Made by a program: the position numbers and the translations under genes | Shown: in pieces, positions 41,839-50,445 of the stretch | Position numbering within the stretch: position 1 is the stretch's first letter | Layout: the number at the start of each line of letters is the position of its first letter | The notes under the pieces: model-generated | Seen by the model: the letters and a program-made list of their open reading frames with translations, nothing else | Told to the model about the DNA's origin: nothing | Databases searched by the model: none | Assembly: GCF_002531825.1 (NCBI RefSeq) | Contig: NZ_NWSX01000022.1 | Coordinates: 1 to 64,000, forward strand | From: Rhizobium sp. J15 | GTDB lineage: Bacteria; Pseudomonadota; Alphaproteobacteria; Rhizobiales; Rhizobiaceae | Direction of reading: 5' to 3' | Length of the DNA: 64,000 bases

Positions 41839-42290
41839 CTAGCTGCCGTCAGAATACGAAGTCGCGAGCAGCCAGTCGCGCAATACCACAAGATCATTTG
41901 AAAGCGGCAATGCTTTCGGATGGATCAGACCGTAGTCCGTTCCATCCGACGTCAAGGCAAATGGCACCTGCAGCCGATGGCTTGCCACGTCACTCTCCAC
42001 GATCGCTCGCTGGGCGAGCGCAACACCCAGCCCTCCCCGCGCCGCTTCCACCATAAAAAAATGATGATCGAGATGACGGATCGTTCTTGGGTTCGGCGCA
42101 TCCGGAAAGCACCGCGCTCCGCAAGATCGAGCGAAAGGAACTCCGCATCGTCGACAGGCAACCCGCGCAAATCAGATTGAACGTCCTCGCCATCCGCCGG
42201 CAGGGCATCGGCTCGGCGGCTCAGGAGCGGTTCTGGTCCAATCTGCGTGACCTTTGACAGCCGGGCTACTTTGGTTTGCGAGCGTTCCAA
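41839..42290 (-). pseudogene. remnant of a LysR-type regulator
   Basis: The minus strand encodes the C-terminal end of a GcvA-like LysR effector domain: PRTIRHLDHHFFMVEAARGG followed by LGVALAQRAIVESDVASHRL, stopping at 41839. Upstream of about 42100 the match continues in another frame (KVTQIGPEPLLSRRADALPA, then LSLDLAERGAF), so there is at least one frameshift. No N-terminal helix-turn-helix is found. This is a decayed gene, possibly left when the guanidine operon arrived next to it. Confidence 0.65.
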
Positions 42291-42470
42291 TCATAGACAT
42301 CGGACGACGCCTCAAGGATAGCTGCGCCTGGCGATCCCTTTATCAAAGACTGCCCAATTTTCGCGCAAATGCATTTGCCAACGAATTCGAAAGCATGCCG
42401 GCAATCATCGTACCAGATAAATCAATAGCTTACGATCTGGCATACGGCTTGCTTCGTGATTTATGAGTTG

Positions 42471-42582
42471 GTGGCTAGGGTTCCGGCGTTCCTCTTCGGG
42501 AGCGTGCTGGTCCGAGAGCCACCACCGGCTGGGGGAGAAATCCCACCGGATGCACGGCGGGATAAAAGCCCGGGAGACCTCG
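42471..42582 (+). promoter_or_regulatory. guanidine-I riboswitch (ykkC class)
   Basis: Conserved blocks of the guanidine-I aptamer appear in order: CTAGGGTTCCG at 42475-42485, CTGGTCCGAGAG at 42507-42518, and ACGGCGGGATAAAAGCCC at 42554-42571 followed by GGGAGA. Variable stems lie between them. This RNA binds guanidinium and turns on downstream genes. It sits 70 bases before an operon encoding a transporter, two DUF1989 proteins, a biotin carboxylase and allophanate hydrolase, the known guanidine-degradation set. Confidence 0.93.
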
Positions 42583-42620
42583 TAAGCCAAGGGATTGGCG
42601 GCGCGATGGTCTTTGCCGAT

Positions 42621-42647
42621 CCCTTTTTGAAAAAGCAAAAAGGGGAA
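42621..42647 (+). promoter_or_regulatory. hairpin covering the ribosome binding site (riboswitch expression platform)
   Basis: CCCTTTTTG at 42621-42629 pairs perfectly with CAAAAAGGG at 42636-42644. The 3' arm contains the first Gs of the ribosome binding site GGGGAA (42642-42647) of the gene starting at 42653. No T-run follows the stem. This looks like a translational off-switch that the riboswitch could open when guanidine binds. Confidence 0.6.
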
Positions 42648-42652
42648 TTTCT

Positions 42653-43726
42653 ATGCAGACTTTTTCGAAGATTCTTTCCGTAGCGGCCCTTTCGGTATCG
42701 TTGGCTTTCGGGTTCGGCTCTCCCGTCGCCGCGGCGCCGAAAACCAGCTTCAAGGTCGCATGGTCGATCTATGTCGGCTGGATGCCGTGGGGCTATGCCG
42801 CCGATCACGGCATCGTCAAGAAATGGGCCGATAAATACGGCATCAACATCGAAGTCACCCAGTTCAACGACTACGTCGAGTCGATGAACCAGTATACGGC
42901 GGGCGCCTTCGATGCCGTGACGCTCACCAATATGGACGGCCTCTCGATCCCGGCCGCCGGCGGGGTCGACACGACGGCCGTCATCGTCGGCGACTTTTCG
43001 AACGGCAATGACGCCGTCATCCTGAAGGACAAGGCGAGCCTTGGCGACATCAAGGGCCAGAACGTCAATCTCGTCGAGTTTTCCGTCTCGCACTATCTGC
43101 TCGCCCGTGCGCTTGAAAGCATCAAGCTGAGCGAGCGCGACGTGAAGGTGGTCAATACATCAGATGCCGACATGGTCGCCGCCTACAAGACGCCCGATGT
43201 CAGCGCCGTCGTCACCTGGAATCCACTCGTCTCCACCGTTCTGGAGGATCCCAGCGCCAAGAAGGTTTTCGACAGTTCGCAGGTCCCGGGCGAGATCATC
43301 GACCTGATGGTCGCCAATACCGATGTGCTGAAGGACAATCCGAACTTCGGCAAGGCCCTCGCCGGCATCTGGTACGAGACATCAGCGCTGCTGCGGGCCG
43401 ATACCGCCGAAGGTAAAGCCGCCCGCGAAGCCATGGGCGCAGCATCCGGCACCGACCTTGCCGGCTTCGAGGCGCAGCTCGCCGCGACTAAGCTCTTCGA
43501 CAAACCGGCCGAAGCCGTTGCCTTTACCGCCTCGCCCAGCCTGCCGAAGACCATGGATCTCGTCCGCGGCTTCCTCTTCGAGAAGGGCCTGCTCGGCAAT
43601 GGCGCGCCGTCTGCCGACGTCATCGGCATCGAAATGCCGGACGGCAAGGTGCTGGGCGATGCCGCCAATGTGAAGCTCCGCTTCACCGAGACCTACATGA
43701 AGGCAGCGGCCGACGCCTCGCTCTGA
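42653..43726 (+). CDS. ABC transporter substrate-binding protein, guanidine operon
   Basis: 357 residues with a signal peptide (about 1-27, ending PVAAAP) and an NMT1/TauA-type periplasmic fold. The opening KTSFKVAWSIYVGWMPWGYA is typical of the binding proteins found beside urea/guanidine carboxylase genes. Its likely ligand is guanidinium, inferred from the riboswitch and the downstream enzymes; urea or a guanidine derivative are alternatives. It is the first gene of the operon and its ribosome binding site lies in the hairpin at 42621-42647. Confidence 0.88.
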   Translation: MQTFSKILSVAALSVSLAFGFGSPVAAAPKTSFKVAWSIYVGWMPWGYAADHGIVKKWADKYGINIEVTQFNDYVESMNQYTAGAFDAVTLTNMDGLSIPAAGGVDTTAVIVGDFSNGNDAVILKDKASLGDIKGQNVNLVEFSVSHYLLARALESIKLSERDVKVVNTSDADMVAAYKTPDVSAVVTWNPLVSTVLEDPSAKKVFDSSQVPGEIIDLMVANTDVLKDNPNFGKALAGIWYETSALLRADTAEGKAAREAMGAASGTDLAGFEAQLAATKLFDKPAEAVAFTASPSLPKTMDLVRGFLFEKGLLGNGAPSADVIGIEMPDGKVLGDAANVKLRFTETYMKAAADASL

Positions 43727-43735
43727 TCACAACGG

Positions 43736-43754
43736 GGCGCGGTTCGGCCGCGCC
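43736..43754 (+). other. intercistronic hairpin after the binding-protein gene
   Basis: GGCGCGG at 43736-43742 pairs with CCGCGCC at 43748-43754 around a TTCGG loop. Hairpins in this position commonly stabilise the mRNA of the binding protein, which is needed in excess over the permease. Confidence 0.55.
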
Positions 43755-43784
43755 TCCTCCCCTTTCCCAGCGGAGCATTTTCCC

Positions 43785-44603
43785 ATGCGTTGGATCAACA
43801 CGAGGCCGAGCCGAGGTGCGCAGCTTGCCTTGACGCTGCTGCCCTTCGTGCTGCTCGCTTTTGCCTATGCCTTCGGCTCGGCAGCGCGACTGGCGGAAAA
43901 CGCCAATGACAAGCTTCTGCCGAGCCTCGCGGGCTTCGCCGATGCGATCAACCGTCTTGCTTTCGTTGCCGACCAGCGCACGGGTGAATATCTGCTCTGG
44001 TCGGATACCGGAGCAAGCCTGATCCGGCTGCTCTCCGGCCTCGGCATCTCGACGGCGATCGCGCTTCTCATCGGCATGCTGATCGGCATGCTCCCTTATC
44101 TCCGCGCGCTGCTCGCCCCTTTCATCGCCGTGATCTCCATGGTGCCGCCACTCGCGCTTTTGCCGATCCTCTTCATTGTCATGGGGCTCGGCGAAACCTC
44201 GAAGATCGCCCTCATCGTTATCGGCGTTGCGCCGACGATGATCCGGGACCTGGCATTGAAGGCGCTGGAGCTGCCCCGCGAACAGATCGTCAAGGCTGAA
44301 ACGCTTGGCGGCTCCTCCTGGCAGATCGGCCTGCGTATCGTGCTGCCGCAGATCCTGCCGCGGCTGATCACATGCCTCCGGCTGCAGCTCGGCCCCGCCT
44401 GGCTGTTCCTGATCGCCGCCGAAGCGATCTCGTCGGATTCCGGCCTCGGCTACCGTATCTTCCTCGTTCGCCGCTATCTCTCGATGGATATCATCTTTCC
44501 CTATGTCATCTGGATCACGTTGCTTGCCGTGGTCATGAACGCCCTGCTCGACCGCTTGCGGATCGCCGTCTTCCCTTGGTCGGAGCTGGAGAAGCAGGCA
44601 TGA
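43785..44603 (+). CDS. ABC transporter permease, guanidine operon
   Basis: 272 residues, about six membrane helices, of the SsuC/TauC/NrtB family. The cytoplasmic coupling loop appears as ALELPREQIVKAETLGGSSW, equivalent to the EAA motif. An unusual periplasmic segment (about 30-75) sits between the first two helices. The stop overlaps the ATPase start (ATGA). It forms the membrane channel for the binding protein encoded at 42653. Confidence 0.92.
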   Translation: MRWINTRPSRGAQLALTLLPFVLLAFAYAFGSAARLAENANDKLLPSLAGFADAINRLAFVADQRTGEYLLWSDTGASLIRLLSGLGISTAIALLIGMLIGMLPYLRALLAPFIAVISMVPPLALLPILFIVMGLGETSKIALIVIGVAPTMIRDLALKALELPREQIVKAETLGGSSWQIGLRIVLPQILPRLITCLRLQLGPAWLFLIAAEAISSDSGLGYRIFLVRRYLSMDIIFPYVIWITLLAVVMNALLDRLRIAVFPWSELEKQA

Positions 44604-45424
44604 GCGAACTGAAGATCGAACGGGTCTGGAAGGAATATGGCGACCAGATCGTATTGGAAGACGTGTCGCTCACCGTCGCTTCGCGCGCCTTCGTCGCCCT
44701 CGTCGGCCCCTCCGGCTGCGGCAAGACGACGTTTCTGCGCATGCTGCTCGGCCAGGAGCAGCCGACGAAGGGCAAGATCCTGCTCGACGGCGCGCCTCTG
44801 CCGCCGGAGCCGGGGCCGGATCGCGGTGTCGTCTTCCAGCGTTACTCCGTCTTCCCGCATCTGACCGTGCTCGGCAATGTGCTGCTCGGCAGGGAATTTT
44901 CCGCCGCGCGCTACAGGGCCAGGCTCTTCGGCGCGGCCCGCCGCAACGCGCTCGAGGAAGCGCGCCGGCTGATCGCCGAGGTCGGCCTTGCCGGTTCCGA
45001 AGGCAAATATCCGGCCCAGCTGTCGGGCGGCATGCAGCAGCGCCTTGCGCTCGCCCAGGCGCTGATCATGAAACCGAAAGTGCTGCTGCTCGACGAGCCC
45101 TTCGGCGCGCTCGATCCGGGCATTCGCGCCGAGATCCACACGCTGATGAAGCGGCTCTGGCACGAAACGCAGATGACCGTCGTCATGGTCACGCATGACA
45201 TGCGCGAAGCCTTCACGCTTGCCAACCGCGTCGTGGCTTTCGAACGCCGCCGCAACCGGCCGGAGGAACGGGAACGCTACGGCGCCACCATCACCAAGGA
45301 TATTTCCATCTGGCCGCCGCGCCTTGCCGGCCAGCCGTCGATCTTCAGCCCCGACCGGGACGGCCCGGTCGCTTCCCTGGGGCACAGCCGGGACGACCTG
45401 GCACCGTCAGGAGAGATGCAATGA
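44600..45424 (+). CDS. ABC transporter ATPase, guanidine operon
   Basis: 274 residues. Walker A GPSGCGKTT, Q-loop FQRYSVFP, signature LSGGMQQRLALAQAL, Walker B VLLLDEPFG and the switch His (MVTHDMREA) are all present. It energises uptake with the permease encoded upstream. It starts at an ATGA overlap with the permease stop and ends in an ATGA overlap with the next gene, so the operon is tightly coupled. Confidence 0.95.
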   Translation: MSELKIERVWKEYGDQIVLEDVSLTVASRAFVALVGPSGCGKTTFLRMLLGQEQPTKGKILLDGAPLPPEPGPDRGVVFQRYSVFPHLTVLGNVLLGREFSAARYRARLFGAARRNALEEARRLIAEVGLAGSEGKYPAQLSGGMQQRLALAQALIMKPKVLLLDEPFGALDPGIRAEIHTLMKRLWHETQMTVVMVTHDMREAFTLANRVVAFERRRNRPEERERYGATITKDISIWPPRLAGQPSIFSPDRDGPVASLGHSRDDLAPSGEMQ

Positions 45425-46242
45425 TGCATGTGGGACGCTCACCCGAAGAAATCGCCGCCAACCGCGCGCGCTATGAGGAGCATCAGAAGAAGGGGCTGGA
45501 ATTCGCCCCCAAGGCGCTGCCCGGCCCCAGCCCCTTGCCGGCGCCGGCCATCGACGCCGCCGCCGTCATCCACCAGGAAACCGTCCCCGGTGGCTGGTAT
45601 TGGTCGACGAAAGTCTCGCGCGGCGAGGCGATCCGCATCGATCAGGCGGAGGGCAATTCCACCGTCGCACTCGTCGCCTGGAGCGCCGCCGATACCAGTG
45701 AACGGATCAATCTCGTCGATACCGCAAAGGTCCAGTGGACGACGGCGCTCGGCAAGGGCCGCGTGATCTTCTCCGACATGGGCCGCGTCATGTTCTCGAT
45801 GATCGAGGACAGTTCCGGCGCTCATGACTGCCTGATGGGCGGCTCGACCGCTGCCTCGAACGCGGCGAAATATCCGGGCGAGAAGACGCGCAACACCCGC
45901 GACAACCTGGTCCTCGTCGCCGGCAAGCTCGGTCTTACCCGTCGCGATATTCCCGGCATCCTCAATCTCTTCGCGCCCGTGCGCCTTGCCGAGGCCCGCG
46001 GCTTCGGCTGGCAGGCCAAGCGTTCCAACAGCGGCGATTATGTCGAACTGCGCGCCGAGATGGACATGCTGGTCGGCTTTTCCAATTGCCCGCATCCGCT
46101 CGATCCGAATCCGACCTACCAACCGAAACCTGTTGTCATCACACGCTACAAGGCTGCAGTCCCGGCTGCGGACGATCTTTGCCGCACGGCAACTGCCGAA
46201 GCGGTGCGCGGTTTCGAAAACAACGCCTTGATGCAGGCCTGA
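45421..46242 (+). CDS. carboxyguanidine deiminase subunit (DUF1989, urea-amidolyase-associated protein 1)
   Basis: 273 residues of the DUF1989 family, long described as urea-amidolyase-associated protein 1. Features are VPGGWYWSTKVSRGEAIRI, the core IFSDMGRVMFSMIEDSSGAH, and a conserved Cys pair region (HDCLMGG, FSNCPHPLDPNP). In guanidine-using bacteria the two DUF1989 proteins form carboxyguanidine deiminase, which converts the carboxylase product to allophanate and ammonia. It starts in a four-base overlap with the ATPase gene. Which of the two genes is cgdA or cgdB I cannot tell from sequence alone. Confidence 0.85.
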   Translation: MMHVGRSPEEIAANRARYEEHQKKGLEFAPKALPGPSPLPAPAIDAAAVIHQETVPGGWYWSTKVSRGEAIRIDQAEGNSTVALVAWSAADTSERINLVDTAKVQWTTALGKGRVIFSDMGRVMFSMIEDSSGAHDCLMGGSTAASNAAKYPGEKTRNTRDNLVLVAGKLGLTRRDIPGILNLFAPVRLAEARGFGWQAKRSNSGDYVELRAEMDMLVGFSNCPHPLDPNPTYQPKPVVITRYKAAVPAADDLCRTATAEAVRGFENNALMQA

Positions 46243-46252
46243 GGAGAAGACG

Positions 46253-46903
46253 ATGTCCGATTTCATCCAGACCTCCCCTGCCCGCGCCGCGGAAAATGCC
46301 GCGCAGGATCACTTCATTGCAGCCGAAGCGCCGTGGTCCGGCATCGTGCGCAAGGGCCAGATCATCCGCATCGAGGATAGCTACGGCCAACAGGCGATCG
46401 ACACGCTTTTCTATCGCGCCGATAATTTCTCCGAGCGCTATTCCAACCAGGACACGATGCGCATGCAGGGCGCCGCCTATGTCGGCATCGGCACGAAGAT
46501 CATGTCGAGTGAAGGCAATGTCATGCTGACCATGACGGCCGACAGCTGCGGCCGCCACGACACCTCGGCCGGCGCCTGCTCCTGCGAGAGCAATACGGTG
46601 CGCTTCGGCCACGGCACGAAATACCTGCATGCCTGCCGCGACAACTTCCTGCTCGAAGTTTCGAAGCACGGCATGGGTAAGCGCGATATCGTGCCAAACA
46701 TCAACTTCTTCATGAACGTGCCGATCCAGCCGACCGGCGAGATGACGATCGTCGACGGTATTTCCGAAGCCGGGGATTACGTCGAACTCGTCGCCGAGAT
46801 GGATGTGCTCTGCGTCATCTCCAATTGCCCGCAGATCAACAACCCGTGCAACGGCTTCGATCCGACGCCGATCCGGGTGCTGATCTGGGATGGCGAGGCC
46901 TGA
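46253..46903 (+). CDS. carboxyguanidine deiminase subunit (DUF1989, urea-amidolyase-associated protein 2)
   Basis: 216 residues, second DUF1989 protein. Likely metal-binding residues cluster in DSCGRHDTSAGACSCESNT and YLHACRDNF, with VISNCPQINNPCNGF near the C-terminus. It is paired with the preceding gene in guanidine operons and acts with it on carboxyguanidine. AGGAGAAGACG before the ATG at 46253 is a good ribosome binding site. The carboxylase gene begins two bases after its stop. Confidence 0.87.
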   Translation: MSDFIQTSPARAAENAAQDHFIAAEAPWSGIVRKGQIIRIEDSYGQQAIDTLFYRADNFSERYSNQDTMRMQGAAYVGIGTKIMSSEGNVMLTMTADSCGRHDTSAGACSCESNTVRFGHGTKYLHACRDNFLLEVSKHGMGKRDIVPNINFFMNVPIQPTGEMTIVDGISEAGDYVELVAEMDVLCVISNCPQINNPCNGFDPTPIRVLIWDGEA

Positions 46904-46905
46904 TC

Positions 46906-49900
46906 ATGTTCAAGAAAATCCTGATCGCGAACCGCGGCGAAATCGCCGTGCGGGTCATCAAGACGCTGCAGCGCATGGGCATTGCCTCGGTCGCCGTCTA
47001 TTCCGATGCCGACCGTTTCGCCAAAGCGGTGATGATGGCCGACGAAGCCGTCCGTCTCGGCCCGCCGCCGGCCGGCGAAAGTTACCTGAATGTCGATGCC
47101 GTCATCGCCGCGTGCAGGGCGACGGGAGCGGAAGCCGTCCATCCCGGCTATGGCTTCCTCTCCGAAAATATCGGTTTTGCCGAGCGGCTTGCCGCCGAAC
47201 GCATCGCCTTCATCGGCCCTCGGCCGGAGCATTTATCGGCCTTCGGCTTGAAACATACGGCCCGCGAACTCGCCAAGGCGAGCGGCGTACCGCTTCTGCC
47301 CGGTACGGGCCTGCTGTCGAGCGCCGAGGAAGCGCTTTCCGCAGCGGAAGCGATCGGCTACCCGGTGATGCTGAAGAGCACGGCCGGCGGCGGCGGCATC
47401 GGCATGCAGCTCTGCGCCGATCCGGCAAGCCTGAAGGCGTCGTTCGAGAGCGTGCAGCGTACGGCGCGCGCAAGCTTCGGCGACGCACGCGTCTACATAG
47501 AGCGCTTCGTGGCGGAGGCCCGGCATGTCGAGGTGCAGATCTTCGGCGACGGCAGAGGCAGCGTCATTGCGCTCGGCGAGCGGGACTGCTCGCTGCAGCG
47601 GCGAAACCAGAAGGTGGTCGAGGAGACCCCTGCCCCCGGTCTTTCAGCCGCAACTCGTGGCCGCCTGCACAAGGCAGCCGTCGATCTCGGCGCTTCGGTT
47701 TCCTATGAATCGGCAGGCACGGTAGAATTCATCTACGATCCGCTGCGCGAGGAATTCTATTTCCTGGAGGTCAACACGCGTCTTCAGGTCGAGCATCCCG
47801 TCACGGAAGCCGTGTTCGGCATCGACCTCGTCGAATGGATGATCCGCCAGGCCGCGGGCGAAGACGTGCTCTCCGGCGCCAAAACACTAGAGACGAAAGG
47901 TGCAGCGATCGAAGTGCGCGTCTATGCCGAGATGCCGCATGCCGACTTCCGCCCGAGCGCTGGGCTGCTCACGGAGGTCGTCTTTCCCGAGGACGCGCGC
48001 ATCGACGGCTGGATCGAAACCGGCACGGAGGTGACGCCCTTCTACGACCCGATGCTTGCCAAGGTGATCGTCTCCGCCGAAGACCGCCCGACGGCGATCG
48101 AAAAGCTGAAGAAGGCACTTGCCGAAACATCGATATCAGGGATCGAGACCAATCTCGATTATCTTAGCGCCATTGCCGGCTCCGAACTCCTCGCCGGCGG
48201 CAAGGTGGCGACGACGGCGCTGCGCGATTTTTCCTTCGTGCCTGACGTCATCGAGGTGATCGCGCCCGGCGCCCAATCGAGCATTCAGGAACTGCCGGGC
48301 CGGCTTGGCCTCTGGCATGTCGGCGTACCGCCAAGCGGCCCGATGGACGAGCGCTCCTTCCGCCACGCCAATCGCCTCGTCGGCAATGGCGACACGCTTG
48401 CAGCACTGGAGCTGACGGTGTCCGGCCCGGTGCTGAAGTTCCACACCGATATGGTGGTCGCGCTTGCCGGCGCCAGAATGGCGATGAGCGTCGACGGCGA
48501 GACACTGTCGCATGACGTGGCCGTGATGATCCGCGCCGGTCAGATCCTCTCGATCGGCAGCATCGATGGACCGGGGCAGCGCGCATACCTCGCCGTCGCA
48601 GGCGGTTTCGCCGCCCCGCTCGTCCTTGGCTCGCGCGCCACCTTCGGCCTCGGCCAGTTCGGCGGCAACGCCACCGGCACGCTGAAGACCGGCCACGTTC
48701 TGCATCTTGCCCGCAAGACCGCGGCCGAGCCGCCGATGCCGGCGACGGAGCCTGCGGAACTGACGCGCGAATGGGATGTCGGTGTTGTCTACGGTCCGCA
48801 TGGGTCGCCGGATTTCTTTCAGGACAGCGACATAGAAACGCTGTTTTCGACGAGCTATGAGGTGCATTTCAACAGCGCCCGCACCGGGGTGCGCCTTATC
48901 GGCCCCGCGCCGAATTGGGCGCGCAGCGACGGCGGCGAGGCTGGCCTTCATCCCTCCAACCTGCATGACAATGCCTACGCCATCGGCGCAATCGACTTCA
49001 CGGGCGACATGCCGATCATCCTCGGGCCCGACGGGCCAAGCCTCGGCGGCTTCGTCTGCCCGGCGGTGATTGCCCGTGACGAGCAATGGAAGATGGGGCA
49101 GTTCAAGCCTGGCGACCGAATCCGCTTTCATCCCGCCGTGCGGCCCGAAGATCCTGTCGCCGGGCCAGTCGTGCATCGGGCAAGGGAGGAGGCGGGCTCG
49201 CCGATCATCGGCAAGCGCGACGACGGCCCGGTCTCCGTCGTCTATCGCCGCCAGGGCGACGACAATCTGCTCGTTGAGTATGGACCGATGACGCTCGACA
49301 TCGCCCTGCGGCTGAGGGTGCACCTGCTGATGCAAGCCGTATCGCAGGCCCGGCTGCCCGGGATCATCGATCTCACGCCCGGCATCCGTTCGCTGCAGAT
49401 ACACTATGACGGCACGGCGCTGACCCGCAAGCGCCTGCTCGGCCTCCTGGCGGAGATCGAGGCGGGCCTGCCGGCCGCGCAAGACGTCAAGGTGCCGAGC
49501 CGCATCGTCCATCTGCCGCTTTCCTGGAATGATCCGGATGCCGAGCTCGCCATGCGCAAATATCAGGAACTGGTGCGGCCAAACGCGCCCTGGTGCCCTG
49601 ATAACATCGAGTTCATCCGCCGCATCAACGGCCTGCCCGATGAACAGGCGGTGCGCGATATCGTCTTCGACGCCAGCTATCTCGTGCTTGGGCTCGGCGA
49701 TGTCTATCTCGGCGCACCGGTCGCGACACCGGTCGATCCGCGCCATCGGCTGGTGACGACAAAATACAATCCGGCCCGCACCTGGACGCCGGAAAATGCC
49801 GTTGGCATCGGCGGGGCCTACATGTGCATCTACGGCATGGAAGGCCCTGGCGGTTATCAGCTTTTCGGGCGTACCATCCAGGTCTGGAACACATGGAGGC

Positions 49901-50445
49901 AGACGCCGGTGTTTGCCAAGGACAAGCCGTGGCTGCTCGACTTCTTCGATCAGATCCGCTTCTTCCCCGTCAGCCACGAAGAGCTGACCGAAGCCCGCGC
50001 CGCCTTTCCGCACGGAGGATATCCGGTCAGGATAGACGAAAGCGAGTTCTCCTATGCCGCCTATGAGGCCGGGCTTGCCCGCGAGGCAGCCGCCATAGGC
50101 GCCTTCAAAGCGAAGCAGCAGGCTGCCTTCGAAACGGAGCGGCAACGCTGGAAGGAACTCGGCCTCGACAGCTTCACCGTCGATGAAGGCGCCGGCGCCA
50201 GCCTTGCCGGCGAGATACCGCAGGGTTGCTTCGGTGTCGAAAGCGCCGTGCCGGGCAACGTCTGGAAGATCCTCGTCGAAGAGGGGCAGCCGGTGGCCGC
50301 CGGCGACACATTGGCCATCATCGAATCCATGAAGATGGAAATAAACGTCACCGCACATGCCGGCGGCCGCGTCCGCGATCTGCGCGCCGGCCCTGGTCGC
50401 AATGTCAAAGCCGGCGATGTGCTGGTCATTCTGGAGGAAATCTGA
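46906..50445 (+). CDS. guanidine carboxylase (urea carboxylase family)
   Basis: 1179 residues: biotin carboxylase (about 1-450, KSTAGGGGIGM, EVNTRLQVEHPVTE), KipI/KipA-type carboxyltransferase (about 470-1080, DLTPGIRSLQIHYD and GIGGAYMCIYGMEGPGGYQL), and a C-terminal biotinyl domain with biotin site ESMKMEIN (Lys1143). It carboxylates guanidine with bicarbonate and ATP. Most annotation pipelines would write urea carboxylase; the guanidine-I riboswitch and the two DUF1989 genes argue for guanidine. The ATG at 46906 follows the previous stop closely. It ends overlapping allophanate hydrolase by one base. Confidence 0.92.
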   Translation: MFKKILIANRGEIAVRVIKTLQRMGIASVAVYSDADRFAKAVMMADEAVRLGPPPAGESYLNVDAVIAACRATGAEAVHPGYGFLSENIGFAERLAAERIAFIGPRPEHLSAFGLKHTARELAKASGVPLLPGTGLLSSAEEALSAAEAIGYPVMLKSTAGGGGIGMQLCADPASLKASFESVQRTARASFGDARVYIERFVAEARHVEVQIFGDGRGSVIALGERDCSLQRRNQKVVEETPAPGLSAATRGRLHKAAVDLGASVSYESAGTVEFIYDPLREEFYFLEVNTRLQVEHPVTEAVFGIDLVEWMIRQAAGEDVLSGAKTLETKGAAIEVRVYAEMPHADFRPSAGLLTEVVFPEDARIDGWIETGTEVTPFYDPMLAKVIVSAEDRPTAIEKLKKALAETSISGIETNLDYLSAIAGSELLAGGKVATTALRDFSFVPDVIEVIAPGAQSSIQELPGRLGLWHVGVPPSGPMDERSFRHANRLVGNGDTLAALELTVSGPVLKFHTDMVVALAGARMAMSVDGETLSHDVAVMIRAGQILSIGSIDGPGQRAYLAVAGGFAAPLVLGSRATFGLGQFGGNATGTLKTGHVLHLARKTAAEPPMPATEPAELTREWDVGVVYGPHGSPDFFQDSDIETLFSTSYEVHFNSARTGVRLIGPAPNWARSDGGEAGLHPSNLHDNAYAIGAIDFTGDMPIILGPDGPSLGGFVCPAVIARDEQWKMGQFKPGDRIRFHPAVRPEDPVAGPVVHRAREEAGSPIIGKRDDGPVSVVYRRQGDDNLLVEYGPMTLDIALRLRVHLLMQAVSQARLPGIIDLTPGIRSLQIHYDGTALTRKRLLGLLAEIEAGLPAAQDVKVPSRIVHLPLSWNDPDAELAMRKYQELVRPNAPWCPDNIEFIRRINGLPDEQAVRDIVFDASYLVLGLGDVYLGAPVATPVDPRHRLVTTKYNPARTWTPENAVGIGGAYMCIYGMEGPGGYQLFGRTIQVWNTWRQTPVFAKDKPWLLDFFDQIRFFPVSHEELTEARAAFPHGGYPVRIDESEFSYAAYEAGLAREAAAIGAFKAKQQAAFETERQRWKELGLDSFTVDEGAGASLAGEIPQGCFGVESAVPGNVWKILVEEGQPVAAGDTLAIIESMKMEINVTAHAGGRVRDLRAGPGRNVKAGDVLVILEEI

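Noticed and set aside
48136..50358. A 740-codon open frame opposite the carboxylase gene
   Set aside because: It is the complement of well-conserved biotin carboxylase/carboxyltransferase codons; no motifs are seen.
46906..50445. Plain urea carboxylase as the name for this gene
   Set aside because: The upstream guanidine-I riboswitch and the paired DUF1989 genes point to guanidine; urea activity may remain as a side reaction.
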